From Heterotrichella gracilis (lineage: Eukaryota > Sar > Xanthophyceae > Tribonematales > Xanthonemataceae), in NCBI GenBank assembly GCA_032358255.1, contig JAULBX010008995.1:1-64000 (forward strand): DNA of 64,000 nucleotides, written 5' to 3'. Positions within the stretch are counted from its first letter, which is position 1. Each line of letters opens with the position of its first letter. The notes under the pieces are model-generated. The model did not search any database. It worked only from the letters and a program-made list of their open reading frames with translations, and was not told the DNA's origin. A program made the translations under genes and the position numbers. Positions 15,594 through 25,414 of the stretch are shown here, in pieces.

Positions 15594-17468
15594 ATGGCGG
15601 ACGAAAAAGGATGGTTTGACAGACAAAAAGATAAAGTCAAATCAACATTCAAAGTAGCAAAAGATAGTTCTTTAGGTAAAGGATTTATCAGTGCATATAA
15701 TAATGTTATTGGTAAAGAATTTGGTATGATTGACGGTGGTACTCCAGATGGAGTTCACTCAGGTACCAGGGGTAAAAGTAAAGGATTGAAATCTGCGCCG
15801 AAAAAACCAGACCAAACTGGAAATCGTGCAGTTGCGAAAGATCAGCCATTTACTCTTGTTGAAACAGGAGGATCTAAATATTATACTGATGTTCAACCTT
15901 CAGAAAGTTATACTCCAAAAGGAAGTGAAAGTACGAGTAATACTGGAACTAATGAACCTGCTAAAGGACCACTAGTGCCATCATTAAAAAGACCATACTC
16001 TCATTTTAATCATTATTCTCTAATAAATTATAAAGGAACTCCACTGACTGGTGCTGTAAACGGAGTAGAAGGAAATGCAGGAGGAGGAACAATCTATCAG
16101 AAAATCAATATGGATAGCTTAGCTAATCCAACTGTTACTAAAATTATTGAAGTTACTAGTACAAATACCAAAAACATGGGATACCGTTATAATTATTCCG
16201 ATTTTGCACTAGCTAAATACTTTAATAAAATACCAAATACTTATTTAATTACTCTTAGGAGATTTGCATATCCTGCAGCTGACGACATTATTACACCAAC
16301 TCAAATGGGAGCAGATGGAAAACCAGTAGAAATTATGCAACCTGATATTGCAAGAGCAGTTACATGGCTTGGAGAAGCTCCTGGAAATAATATGGCTGAA
16401 ATATTAAAATTTTCACATGGGTTTGGTTGGAAAGAAGCAGAATCTGCGATGCAAACAATAACTTCACCGAGTAGAGAAGCATCAGCTGGTAAATTCGGTA
16501 GTATAGTTAATAATCATAAAGTCCTATCTGCCATGGCAAATGGAGCAGCAGGACGTGGAGCCGTTGAATCAAACGCGCGAGATCAAAACGCGGATCATGA
16601 TCAATTCATGAACACATATCCTAATCACGTTTTTGGAGCACTTAATGTAATCAAACAAGTTTTGATTAGAGAACAGGGTCTTAATTTTTCGCAGGAATTT
16701 AGTCTGAAATTTGAATACGAACTACGTAGTTTTGAAGGAGCAAACCCTAAAATTATGATGCTTGACCAATTAGCGAATCTTTTAGCGCTTACATATAACA
16801 ATGCTCCTTTCTGGGGAGGATCTGTTAGATATATTGGAGGCGGTGGAGGAGCTGCAAAACCATTAGGTAACCTGAATAAATTAAGATCAGGTGATTATGG
16901 CGGATTTGCAGCATCTATTGTTACAGATATGGGTAAGATGTTTGGAGGAGCTCTTAAAGGAATGGGAACGGGTGTTGATAAAATGCTTTCTGGGGATTAT
17001 AGTGGAGCGCTTGCAAGTTTAAAAGACAATAAAATGCTAAACAACCTGATCGGTGGACCCGCAATGGAAATGTTTAACACGCCTCAAGGCGCCGAAGCTG
17101 CTAATGCGCTATTGACAGGAGATCCTACTGGAAACTGGCACGTAACTATTGGAAATCCATTAGATCCAATTATGGTTATTGGTAATTTATGTATGACTGA
17201 TTGTGAGATAACTTTTGAAGGGGCTAATTCACTTCAAGATTTTCCGGAAAGATTAGTTGCAGTTATTAAATTAAAGCCAGGTAGACCTAGAGATAAAGCA
17301 GAAATCGAATCAATGTTTAATGCTGGGCGAGGTAGATTTTATCTACAGCCAGATGATGTTGCTGATATTAACGCAACGACCGATGTTAACCAATGGGGTA
17401 ACAAGGATAAAGGAGGGGTTAAAAAAGGAGACTTTATTAATGTCTTTAGAAAAATGAGTAATGGTTAA
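15594..17468 (+). CDS. Tail tube initiator/baseplate protein, gp48/gp54-like (putative)
   Basis: 624 residues. The Gly/Ala-rich middle and the C-terminal block (~510-600) with WHVTIGNPLDPIMVIGNLC, ITFEGANSLQDFP and IKLKPGRPRDKAEIE look like the tube-type beta domain of contractile tail initiator proteins. First gene of a hub cluster (gp53-, gp27-, gp5-like genes follow in order), which supports the assignment. Long flexible N-terminus (Lys/Gly-rich, ~1-150). Such proteins sit on the hub and start tube polymerisation. The exact T4 equivalent is uncertain. Confidence 0.65.
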   Translation: MADEKGWFDRQKDKVKSTFKVAKDSSLGKGFISAYNNVIGKEFGMIDGGTPDGVHSGTRGKSKGLKSAPKKPDQTGNRAVAKDQPFTLVETGGSKYYTDVQPSESYTPKGSESTSNTGTNEPAKGPLVPSLKRPYSHFNHYSLINYKGTPLTGAVNGVEGNAGGGTIYQKINMDSLANPTVTKIIEVTSTNTKNMGYRYNYSDFALAKYFNKIPNTYLITLRRFAYPAADDIITPTQMGADGKPVEIMQPDIARAVTWLGEAPGNNMAEILKFSHGFGWKEAESAMQTITSPSREASAGKFGSIVNNHKVLSAMANGAAGRGAVESNARDQNADHDQFMNTYPNHVFGALNVIKQVLIREQGLNFSQEFSLKFEYELRSFEGANPKIMMLDQLANLLALTYNNAPFWGGSVRYIGGGGGAAKPLGNLNKLRSGDYGGFAASIVTDMGKMFGGALKGMGTGVDKMLSGDYSGALASLKDNKMLNNLIGGPAMEMFNTPQGAEAANALLTGDPTGNWHVTIGNPLDPIMVIGNLCMTDCEITFEGANSLQDFPERLVAVIKLKPGRPRDKAEIESMFNAGRGRFYLQPDDVADINATTDVNQWGNKDKGGVKKGDFINVFRKMSNG

Positions 17469-17495
17469 TCTATACTATTAAAAATAAAAACAATA

Positions 17496-17993
17496 ATGAG
17501 ATTTAATACTTTAGAAAAAAAGCAAAGATCAATAGATAACACAAAATACGTGTTTACTATGCCAACTGTTATATTTACAGACAATGTAGATATAATGGGG
17601 GAACATATTGTTACCGAAGATCAGGTTGGTAGAATAGATTTAATCTCTTTAAAGTATTATAGAGACGCTGATTATTGTGATTATATATTAAAATGGAATG
17701 GGATATCGAATCCATTTATTATTGCAGAAGGAGATGTTTTAGAAATTCCAATAAATACTTCAGTTCTTGCAACTATTAAAACTATAAGACTAGTAGGACC
17801 TGCAAATCAAATCTCGATTAGAGACCAATTTGTTGACACCAAGAGACTTCCGGTTAAAGATGCTAAGAGAATTGAATATCTACAAAGAAAAGCTGCTCAA
17901 AAAGCAAACGGATCAAAACAGATTTTACCTCCTAATATTTTAAAAGATGGAGATTCTAATATTCAAATTGGAAACGGATTTATTACTATTTAA
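17496..17993 (+). CDS. 53: Baseplate wedge protein gp53-like with LysM-like fold
   Basis: 165 residues. Residues ~40-90 (GRIDLISLKYYRDADYCDYI, then GISNPFIIAEGDVLEIP) follow the T4 gp53 pattern, in which a LysM-like domain clamps neighbouring baseplate wedges together. The C-terminus is basic and flexible. Followed by the hub gene with a 1-base overlap. The call is supported by motif and by neighbours. Confidence 0.8.
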   Translation: MRFNTLEKKQRSIDNTKYVFTMPTVIFTDNVDIMGEHIVTEDQVGRIDLISLKYYRDADYCDYILKWNGISNPFIIAEGDVLEIPINTSVLATIKTIRLVGPANQISIRDQFVDTKRLPVKDAKRIEYLQRKAAQKANGSKQILPPNILKDGDSNIQIGNGFITI

Positions 17994-20173
17994 TGGCAGC
18001 AATTGAAAATCATATTCTTACTATAACAGAACCTACTATTAAATTAGATCAGGTTAAATTCGCATCGCTTGGTGAAGGTGAAGGTAATGAAAAAGCAAAT
18101 ACAAGCAAGGGTTATATTTTAATGGTTTCGATCAATGGATATACTTTTAGTGATTGGGAAATTCTTTCGATGGAATTAGACTGTACTGGTACAGTTCCAA
18201 CAATAGATTTATCAATTATTGATACCGAAGGTGTTTTTGGAGTTGATTCATTTCCAAGAGATGGTGATGTTATTAACTTTAGAATGGGAACATTGGACAA
18301 AGACCAATATAAAGACATAAGAATTGATTTCGATATTTCAAATGCCGATGCACCGCCTCAGCGAGCAGAGGGTCGTGGAAATAAGTATCATTTTTCTGGT
18401 AGAATAAAAGTACCTGGATTATATTCTGAAGATTGTAAATCTTATGGAGTTGGTACATCATTAGACCATATTGAATCTATTGCAAATGATTTAAAACTTG
18501 GTGTTGCAACCAACATTGACGCAGCTGATGATTCGATGAATCTGGTTATACCGTACAATTCTATGTTTGATACATTAGAAGATTTGGTTCGCCACTCCTA
18601 CATTGATGAGGATAGCTTCCAGACATATTGTATTGATCCTTATTACTATGTGAATTATGTTAACTTAAATAAGTTAATGGATTCTGAAGAAAAAATAGAG
18701 AAAATGATTGCTGCTTTCGAAAAAGATCTAGCAGATACACCACAAGCTCCGGCTGAAGGGGTAAATAAGGCTCAAAGAGCACTTATTCTTACAAATCATA
18801 AAAGAGACCAGGGTTCAAATCTATTTATAGTGAAACAATCTCTTAAAAACAAAGCAGGAGCTGCAGCAAAAAAGAACGGTTACAAAAGGGTTCTTCAATA
18901 CTTTGAAAATGACTCAGATGAGGGATTAGTTTCTCACGATATCGAGCCATTAGCAAGTAAAAACATGAAGGATATCGAAGAGCCTATGAAAGGTCGTCGC
19001 GACGAGGATCGATATAAGAATGAAATTAAATATAAGTATGTTGGTAGAAAGTGTGGAGATCCTGAAACTTCAAATACACATTTGAATTACGAGTATTCTG
19101 CTATAAACAACGCTCAAAACATGGCTGAAGTTACTAAAATGTCTTTAGATATTGAATTAGCTACTTTTAATCCAGCACTACATAGATTTCATAAAATACC
19201 TGTTCTTATATACACAGGAGAAAGACAGAGATTAGATGCTGAAAATCAAGTAAAGGAAAAGAAGGAAAAGGATGGATTTGATAGTAAGCCAACTGATCAG
19301 GAAAACGGTGGATTAAATCCAGGTGAAATGGTTGTCGATGAATTTTTAAGCGGTTATTATGTTATTGGAGGTTTTAAATACCTTTATAAAGCAGGAGCTA
19401 CTTCAGTTAAACAAGAAGTTAATTTATTAAGAAGAGAATGGCCAAGTAGGGTTAATAATATTAATAAAGAGACAGTTGCCCCTGCGACAACGCCTCCACC
19501 TGCTCCAGCACCTCCTGTTGCTCCACCTCCAGCACCAGAACCTCCAGCGCCAACTCCAGAACCAGTAAAAGAACCTGTTCTTTCATTAGATATTAAATGG
19601 ATCAAAGACGCTACAAATTATAAATTAGGATTTTGGCTTGAACAACCTATAAAAATATCTTGGAAAGCAGACGACAAATCGCTAGTAACAGAAACTCCTA
19701 AAGTTAAAATTAAATTTAAAGGACCTTCTGAATATGGAGCTGAAACTTCGGTTTTTATGGAAGATAAAAAAGAAGGAAGTGCATGGAATGAAAAAATATG
19801 GAATATTGAGGCAACGATTCCTAAAGATACATTTAAAGATAAAACAGGTAAATACGACATTGAAGTTATATTAACATATAAAGACCAAGAAGTTAAAGAA
19901 ACTTCATCATGGACATTTAGAGAATGGAAACCTGGAGAACGCTTTGGTTATCCTGGCGCTGTAACTGAATCTAACTCTGGTAAAGTTTATCAATGGGAGA
20001 CAGTAAGCGGTGAAGAACCTGGAACATATATAGGAAAATACACTTTATCTGGTGAAGCTATTAAAAGAAATAAAGGCGAATCTCCTATGAATGGTAAAGT
20101 TGAAGGAACAAACGGACAAGATGTGTTAAAGCAGGCTCAAGCAGCAGCAGAGGCTGAACTAATGAAAAAATAA
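17993..20173 (+). CDS. Baseplate hub protein, gp27/VgrG-N-like with C-terminal extension
   Basis: 726 residues. The N-terminal ~490 residues have tube-like domains of the gp27/gpD hub type (GYTFSDWEILSMELDCTG, FHFSGRIKVPGLY-like segment, ATFNPALHRFHKIPVLIYTGERQ). A striking proline linker follows at ~497-530 (PPPAPAPPVAPP), then an Ig-like beta domain (~535-645, LSLDIKWIKDATNYKLGFWL) and a short tail domain. Trimeric hubs of this kind hold the gp5-like spike. The extension is not part of T4 gp27 and may reach the cell surface. Confidence 0.75.
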   Translation: MAAIENHILTITEPTIKLDQVKFASLGEGEGNEKANTSKGYILMVSINGYTFSDWEILSMELDCTGTVPTIDLSIIDTEGVFGVDSFPRDGDVINFRMGTLDKDQYKDIRIDFDISNADAPPQRAEGRGNKYHFSGRIKVPGLYSEDCKSYGVGTSLDHIESIANDLKLGVATNIDAADDSMNLVIPYNSMFDTLEDLVRHSYIDEDSFQTYCIDPYYYVNYVNLNKLMDSEEKIEKMIAAFEKDLADTPQAPAEGVNKAQRALILTNHKRDQGSNLFIVKQSLKNKAGAAAKKNGYKRVLQYFENDSDEGLVSHDIEPLASKNMKDIEEPMKGRRDEDRYKNEIKYKYVGRKCGDPETSNTHLNYEYSAINNAQNMAEVTKMSLDIELATFNPALHRFHKIPVLIYTGERQRLDAENQVKEKKEKDGFDSKPTDQENGGLNPGEMVVDEFLSGYYVIGGFKYLYKAGATSVKQEVNLLRREWPSRVNNINKETVAPATTPPPAPAPPVAPPPAPEPPAPTPEPVKEPVLSLDIKWIKDATNYKLGFWLEQPIKISWKADDKSLVTETPKVKIKFKGPSEYGAETSVFMEDKKEGSAWNEKIWNIEATIPKDTFKDKTGKYDIEVILTYKDQEVKETSSWTFREWKPGERFGYPGAVTESNSGKVYQWETVSGEEPGTYIGKYTLSGEAIKRNKGESPMNGKVEGTNGQDVLKQAQAAAEAELMKK

Positions 20174-20186
20174 AGATAGATAATAT

Positions 20187-21383
20187 ATGTCAGATTTTAA
20201 AACACCAAACGACTTTAGAAAAGGTTCATATAATAAGTACCCGTACCAGGATCCTACTTACCTTTCGTTTGCACTGATGTTTGACTGGTTCGATCCTGAA
20301 AGTTCACCATTATTGTCTGAACCTGCAGAAGCATTTTTAGCAAAACTAGCAGAAACTGATTCTTTTTATAAAGAAAGACTTGAAGATCTTCAGGCATTTA
20401 AAGATGCTCTTTACACAATCAATATGGAATTACCATGGTACTGGCAATCTCTTAAAGGATTGGAAAGATTGCAGCAATATGATCCATTAAGAAATTATTG
20501 GGGTGGAGATGATGCAAAACTTGAAATTGAAACTTTAGAATCATTAAACCTTCCAATTGCTGGTTTAATGCACTTATACAGAAGAGCAATATTTGATGAG
20601 CGTAAATGGGGTTACATACTTCCTGTGAATTTAAGAAAATTTAGAATGTGGGTTTATGTTACTGAGGTTAGAACAATTCAAGTTAACGCAGATACTAAGG
20701 TAGGAGGAGTTAACAAAAATACAGCTCTTAAAGATTTTCCTTCAAATATTAAACCAACAGTAGATGTAACAAACAAGAATAAAGACATTATGGGTACCGG
20801 CGGTAGACCATACTTTATGATTGGTTTAGATTATTGTGAATTTGATATGATGACTGGATCTAATATTTTTGCAGATCTTTCTAAAAATCCAGAGAATGTA
20901 GCATCTAACTCGATTGGAATAACATATGCATCATCTAAAAAGGTAGAGGCAAGAGTACTTAATGGTATTATTGATCCTTTAACATATTCATCAAATCAAT
21001 TATCTCCGGCTCCTGATTCTGAGTTTTTTGAACCAAATTCAAAATCACCTATGGAATTTGCCAAAGATAAACTTAAAGGTAAAATTGATGAAGTTTCAGC
21101 AAAAGCAAAAGATAGCGCTAAGAAATTAGCCGAAGCAAAAAAAGCAGAATTAATACAAGCTGCTAGAGACAAAACAGTAAATAGAATTCCATCATTTGAA
21201 AATGTATACTCTAATTTTATTAGAAAAGTTGATGCATCTACAAATGTACAACAAGTTGCAAAAGATTTAGGAAATGTAATTCCAACAAATATATCTAATG
21301 TCGCTGCAGGTACAACATTTAAACAAGCACTTGATAAAGGAGCACAAAACGCGGTTAAAAACTTAGGAAACGTTCACGATTAA
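20187..21383 (+). CDS. Tail tube/baseplate structural protein (gp54-like, putative)
   Basis: 398 residues. Core (~90-260) contains LPIAGLMHLYRRAIFDERKW and ILPVNLRKFRMWVYVTEVR, then YFMIGLDYCEFDM, resembling beta-sandwich tube/initiator proteins of contractile tails. A Lys/Ala-rich coiled coil at ~285-330 precedes a helical end. Located between the hub and spike genes; overlaps the spike start by 1 base. Confidence 0.6.
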   Translation: MSDFKTPNDFRKGSYNKYPYQDPTYLSFALMFDWFDPESSPLLSEPAEAFLAKLAETDSFYKERLEDLQAFKDALYTINMELPWYWQSLKGLERLQQYDPLRNYWGGDDAKLEIETLESLNLPIAGLMHLYRRAIFDERKWGYILPVNLRKFRMWVYVTEVRTIQVNADTKVGGVNKNTALKDFPSNIKPTVDVTNKNKDIMGTGGRPYFMIGLDYCEFDMMTGSNIFADLSKNPENVASNSIGITYASSKKVEARVLNGIIDPLTYSSNQLSPAPDSEFFEPNSKSPMEFAKDKLKGKIDEVSAKAKDSAKKLAEAKKAELIQAARDKTVNRIPSFENVYSNFIRKVDASTNVQQVAKDLGNVIPTNISNVAAGTTFKQALDKGAQNAVKNLGNVHD

Positions 21384-22102
21384 TGGCAACAGATAAAGAG
21401 TTAGACAAAGATAATATTAGGGAAACCCACTGGATTGGTGAGGTTGTAGATAATGCTGATCCTAAGTTTCTTGGTAGATGTCGTGTTAAAGTTTTTGGTA
21501 AGTTTGATAAACTACCTAATGATGCTATTCCATGGGCAACTCCAATGAATCGTGATTTTGTAGGATCTCATCATACTCCAAATGTCGGAACTATTGTTGC
21601 AGTTCGTTTTGATAACGGTAACATATATCACCCTGAATATTGGTTTCAAATCAATCAAAGCAAAGCTTTAAAGGCTGATGTATTAGAAAAGTCAGGAAAG
21701 GCGCAAGATGTTGTATCATTAATATATGACGAGGTAAGAAATATTAGAATCTATCACTCACCTGAGGATGGATTGGTAATTACTCGAGGAACTGGAGCAA
21801 AAGAGAGACCCCTAATTCAAATCGATGAGAAGGGTTATATTAAAATATCGAGTGCTGAAAAGATATTTTTAGATTCTGGAAATGTATTTTTAAGTAATAC
21901 AGGAGAAGGTAGTGAAGATGAAGCAGAACCTACAGTTCGTGGAGTATCTCTTGAAAAATGGTTGAATAAATTACTTGATGATTATAAAAATCATTTTCAC
22001 CCAACTGGAGTTGGTCCTTCAGGACCTCCAGCAGCTGTAACACCTTCAACAGTTAGCAGTTTAAAATCATCTCACAAAGATTACCAACAAAAAGGTAAAT
22101 AG
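21383..22102 (+). CDS. Baseplate spike protein, gp5/VgrG OB-fold-like
   Basis: 239 residues. N-terminal OB domain (residues ~15-95: THWIGEVVDNADPKFLGRCR, PWATPMNRDF, PNVGTIVAVRFDNGN) is the pattern of gp5/gpV/VgrG spikes. It is followed by a short beta-prism stretch (IYHSPEDGLVITRGTG, YIKISSAEKIFLDSGN) and a His/Pro C-terminus. No lysozyme domain is present, unlike T4 gp5, so membrane puncture but not wall digestion is expected from this protein. Confidence 0.85.
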   Translation: MATDKELDKDNIRETHWIGEVVDNADPKFLGRCRVKVFGKFDKLPNDAIPWATPMNRDFVGSHHTPNVGTIVAVRFDNGNIYHPEYWFQINQSKALKADVLEKSGKAQDVVSLIYDEVRNIRIYHSPEDGLVITRGTGAKERPLIQIDEKGYIKISSAEKIFLDSGNVFLSNTGEGSEDEAEPTVRGVSLEKWLNKLLDDYKNHFHPTGVGPSGPPAAVTPSTVSSLKSSHKDYQQKGK

Positions 22103-22131
22103 GATATATAAATTTCTAAACGTATATTATT

Positions 22132-24060
22132 ATGCCTGCACAGTGGCCAATTTTTATTAACAAAGTATCTGCAAAATTAGCTAGCTTGAGTGCATCAAGC
22201 ATAGACGAATTTGCTGTATTTCTTGCTGGTGAATATTTTAATAGCGTAAAAACTTCGCAAACGATGTTTGGAAACATGCATCAATCTGGTCAAAAACCAA
22301 TTCTTGAAGAGGGCTTCAAAAAAGCATTTAAGAAAATATATGAGGAAGAGGAGATTGAATTTGAAAGTAAATTCTCTAATTCAAAATATGCCGATATGTT
22401 TGAAAAGTCTTCAGGACCAGATACTAGTTTTGATACATATTGTGAACTTGAAAAATGGACAGAAAAAAACAAAGATACTTTAGAGAAGTTTATATTTTAT
22501 CCATTCTTTCCATCAACATGCCCTACTGAAGAAAAACCCCCAGTTACTGGAGAAATCGACTATAATTTATTAGAAGAGGCTTCGAAACCAGGAGAACCTG
22601 AAAAATACATCACGATGACGATTTCTGGTTTTACTGAAGGAATCAACTACAAATTATTATATTCAATCAATGGAGCTGATCAACCAATTCAGATTGCGAC
22701 AGACAATGTATTACATGTGCTTGCACCAACCCAATCCGGATCTTACACTTATATTTTTAAGGGTGTTTATGACCCTGACGGGACTACCTTACTAAAAGAG
22801 ATAAACAAAACAATAACTTTGGAAATTAATCCGGAAGGAGTTAAAGTTATTGAAGAGATCAAAGATCCATTTGCTGATAAAAAAATAAAACCTTCGATTC
22901 CTGAAATGACAGAAGATGAGCGTGCTAAAAAAATAGCGCTTCGAGTTGTTTATCAAAATGATGGATCCCCAGAATATGGAGAATGGGTCGATAGATTAGA
23001 CATTGGCCATAATAAAGCATTTGGTAAAAAAGTAAAAGCCGAAGTTTTTAAAATACTAGGAGTAAAAGGAAATACTTACGAAGATATAAAGGACAGTGTT
23101 GCTCGTAAAAAAGCATTATTAAAGGCAGAGTCTTTTAGAAAAGATTTAATTGAACGCTTTAATAAACAAGGTAATTCAGGAGGAGTATTTGGAATTACTA
23201 AGAAAGATATTGAAGATGGATTTAAAGCAGAACTTAAAAAATATGAAAATCAATATAGGAACTCTCTATCAGAAAGCGATTTAATTAAAGACATTTTATC
23301 TGAAGATAAAACTCTTAAAAAAGAGGATGCAATTAAAAAGTTATATGGACTTCCAAAGGTTAGTAATATACCTAATCCGATAAATGAATATATTTTTCAG
23401 GAAGAGCATATCGACAATAAGCCGAGAATACCGAATTGGTTGAATGCCGCCGATATTTGCAAATTTGTTTATTTTGGAGAAATTGACAAACGGATGGAGG
23501 GATATTCAGATAGAAATATGAAAAAAGATAATTCATCAAACAACTTTTTTGATAGATTTATTTATGAAAATGCAGAATTGAAAAGAAACACTAAAAAGAT
23601 AATAGAATATCTTAAAGAGAAAAATAAGTGGTATGATCTGTTGAGAAAATGGGGTAATTCAATGACTGGTAAAGTAGAAGAGGATTCGCAAGGTGGCGAT
23701 GGATATGACTTAATGGCGCAGGCTATTATTGATTATTGGAAAAGTACCGCAGTTCAGCCATTTGCTCCTGGTCCACCAATAACACCATGCACTTCAGTAC
23801 CTCCGCTTGGTGGTAAATATGCTCCAATTTCATATGGAAATAAAAACGCTTTGGCGAGCGACTTAAGAAAGGCATGGAATACTGGAAAGAGATTTAAAAT
23901 ACAGCCCCTAATGCCAGTTGCGTCAAAGGCAGTTGCTTCGGCAGTTGCGGTTTCATGTGCAAAGCATTTATTAGGAGTTAAATTCCTATACTTAGGCGGA
24001 TTAATAATTCCAGTAGGTCCACCAATCCCTATGGTAGGCGTAAGTCCGACAACATTCTAA
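22132..24060 (+). CDS. Large tail/baseplate protein, unknown
   Basis: 642 residues. N-terminal helical region (~1-130), a beta-sandwich-like section (~150-250, ITMTISGFTEGINYKLLYS), a Lys-rich helical middle and a conserved-looking C-terminus with GGKYAPISYGNKN and a hydrophobic Gly/Pro-rich end (YLGGLIIPVGPPIPMVGV). Position at the end of the hub cluster argues for a baseplate protein. No enzyme motif seen. Confidence 0.6.
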   Translation: MPAQWPIFINKVSAKLASLSASSIDEFAVFLAGEYFNSVKTSQTMFGNMHQSGQKPILEEGFKKAFKKIYEEEEIEFESKFSNSKYADMFEKSSGPDTSFDTYCELEKWTEKNKDTLEKFIFYPFFPSTCPTEEKPPVTGEIDYNLLEEASKPGEPEKYITMTISGFTEGINYKLLYSINGADQPIQIATDNVLHVLAPTQSGSYTYIFKGVYDPDGTTLLKEINKTITLEINPEGVKVIEEIKDPFADKKIKPSIPEMTEDERAKKIALRVVYQNDGSPEYGEWVDRLDIGHNKAFGKKVKAEVFKILGVKGNTYEDIKDSVARKKALLKAESFRKDLIERFNKQGNSGGVFGITKKDIEDGFKAELKKYENQYRNSLSESDLIKDILSEDKTLKKEDAIKKLYGLPKVSNIPNPINEYIFQEEHIDNKPRIPNWLNAADICKFVYFGEIDKRMEGYSDRNMKKDNSSNNFFDRFIYENAELKRNTKKIIEYLKEKNKWYDLLRKWGNSMTGKVEEDSQGGDGYDLMAQAIIDYWKSTAVQPFAPGPPITPCTSVPPLGGKYAPISYGNKNALASDLRKAWNTGKRFKIQPLMPVASKAVASAVAVSCAKHLLGVKFLYLGGLIIPVGPPIPMVGVSPTTF

Positions 24061-24108
24061 AAATTCAATATATAACTTATAAATTATTAACCCTTAAAAA
24101 TTAAAACA

Positions 24109-25320
24109 ATGTCACAAGACGTTAAAACAAAAAAAGAAATTGCAACTGAAGGAAACCCTAAATTTGATTGGGATGCTCACTTAGCAGATTGCCCAACAAA
24201 TTTTAGAAAACCAAATTTGCACGTTAAAGCTCCAGCTGGAGTTAAAGTATATTCAAGAGCACCTTACGCTCAAGAATTACTTGATTTGATGGAGAAATTT
24301 GAATCAACAGCTCCACAGGTATTTAATGTTGTTATTGGAGAAACTCATACTGGTACTGTATATTCAGTAGACCAAGAATGGGCTTCAATCGACATTGGAC
24401 ACAGAGAAATGGTATATGTTGATATGAACAGAGAATCAAAAGTCTCAAAGGCAAGATTAATTCCAGGAGAGAAATTAGCAGTTGAAATCGTTGCAGATAG
24501 AAGCTCAAACTCTAGAGGATTTATTGTAGGTTCAGTTGAAGCTGGAATTAAAGCAGCTGCACTTAGAGAAATGCTACAATCAGCAGAAACACAAAACACT
24601 GCTTATATTGGAACAGTAACTGGAATGATTCCAAACGGAGGTTATTTCGTAAATGTACAAGGCATTGACTGTTTCATGCCAGGTTCTCTTGCAGGTATTA
24701 ACAAACTTGCAGACTTTGAATCAGTATTGAACACTCAAATGTATGTAGTTCCTATGAGTTATTCTCCAGAAAGAGGTACTGTAATTGCTTCGCATAGAAA
24801 ATATTTACAAGCATTAATCCCTGGTAAAGTTGAAGAACTTAAAAATACAATGGGAGAAACCAAAACTGGAAATGTTACAGGTTCTGCTAAATACGGAGTA
24901 TTTGTTGAATTCGATGGTTGTTTAACTGGAATGATCCATGCAAATGATTTAAACCCTGAATTTGCGAAGAAACACAAAGCAAGAGAAATTAATCCAGGAG
25001 ACGAGATTACTTTTATCGTAAAAGAAATCATCACTGATGAGAAAATCACATTAACTCAATTGGAGTATGTTGAAACTGTAGATCCATGGAAAGAAATTGG
25101 AAATAAATACAAATCATTCCCAGTTGAAGTTAAAGGTACAATAAAATCTGTTAAGGATTATGGAGTATTTGTTGACATCGGAGACGGAATTGTAGGATTA
25201 TTGCATGTATCTGAATTACCAGAAGGGGTTGAGATTACATCAATCGCAAAGAATGATAATATCACAGTTCAAGTTACAAGAATTGAAGTTGAAACAAGAA
25301 AAGTTTTCTTAAAACTATAG
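24109..25320 (+). CDS. S1-domain RNA-binding protein, ribosomal protein bS1-like
   Basis: 403 residues with four S1-type OB repeats at about 80-150 (degenerate), 165-232 (YIGTVTGMIPNGGYFVNVQG), 252-322 (TGNVTGSAKYGVFVEFDG) and 333-403 (VKGTIKSVKDYGVFVDIGDG). bS1 helps the 30S subunit capture mRNA lacking strong Shine-Dalgarno sites. Bacteroidota rarely use such sites, and this phage also encodes bS21, so a role in steering ribosomes to phage mRNA is plausible. It sits unexpectedly between structural genes and ends at a strong terminator. Confidence 0.88.
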   Translation: MSQDVKTKKEIATEGNPKFDWDAHLADCPTNFRKPNLHVKAPAGVKVYSRAPYAQELLDLMEKFESTAPQVFNVVIGETHTGTVYSVDQEWASIDIGHREMVYVDMNRESKVSKARLIPGEKLAVEIVADRSSNSRGFIVGSVEAGIKAAALREMLQSAETQNTAYIGTVTGMIPNGGYFVNVQGIDCFMPGSLAGINKLADFESVLNTQMYVVPMSYSPERGTVIASHRKYLQALIPGKVEELKNTMGETKTGNVTGSAKYGVFVEFDGCLTGMIHANDLNPEFAKKHKAREINPGDEITFIVKEIITDEKITLTQLEYVETVDPWKEIGNKYKSFPVEVKGTIKSVKDYGVFVDIGDGIVGLLHVSELPEGVEITSIAKNDNITVQVTRIEVETRKVFLKL

Positions 25321-25348
25321 TTGTTAATAACTTTAACATAAATTTAAC

Positions 25349-25377
25349 AACCCAGATTTTCGGATCTGGGTTTTTTT
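25349..25377 (+). terminator. Intrinsic terminator after S1 gene
   Basis: Stem AACCCAGAT (25349-25357) with ATCTGGGTT (25364-25372), loop TTTCGG, then a T-run. Preceded by TTGTTAATAACTTT at 25320, shared with the terminator at 10087. Confidence 0.92.
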
Positions 25378-25379
25378 GT

Positions 25380-25400
25380 TTATATTTACATATAAATTAA
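25380..25400 (+). promoter_or_regulatory. Promoter-like TATATTTA box after terminator
   Basis: TATATTTACATATAAATTAA beginning at 25381, 8 bases after the terminator stem, the same geometry as at 10087-10126. The ATG follows at 25415. Confidence 0.55.
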
Positions 25401-25414
25401 AAGATAAATACAAT

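Noticed and set aside
19384-19605. Minus-strand Gly/Ala-rich open frame
   Set aside because: It is the complement of the proline-rich linker in the hub gene; low complexity and no leader.
22268-22483. Plus-strand frame inside the 22132 gene
   Set aside because: Lys-rich shadow frame without its own leader.
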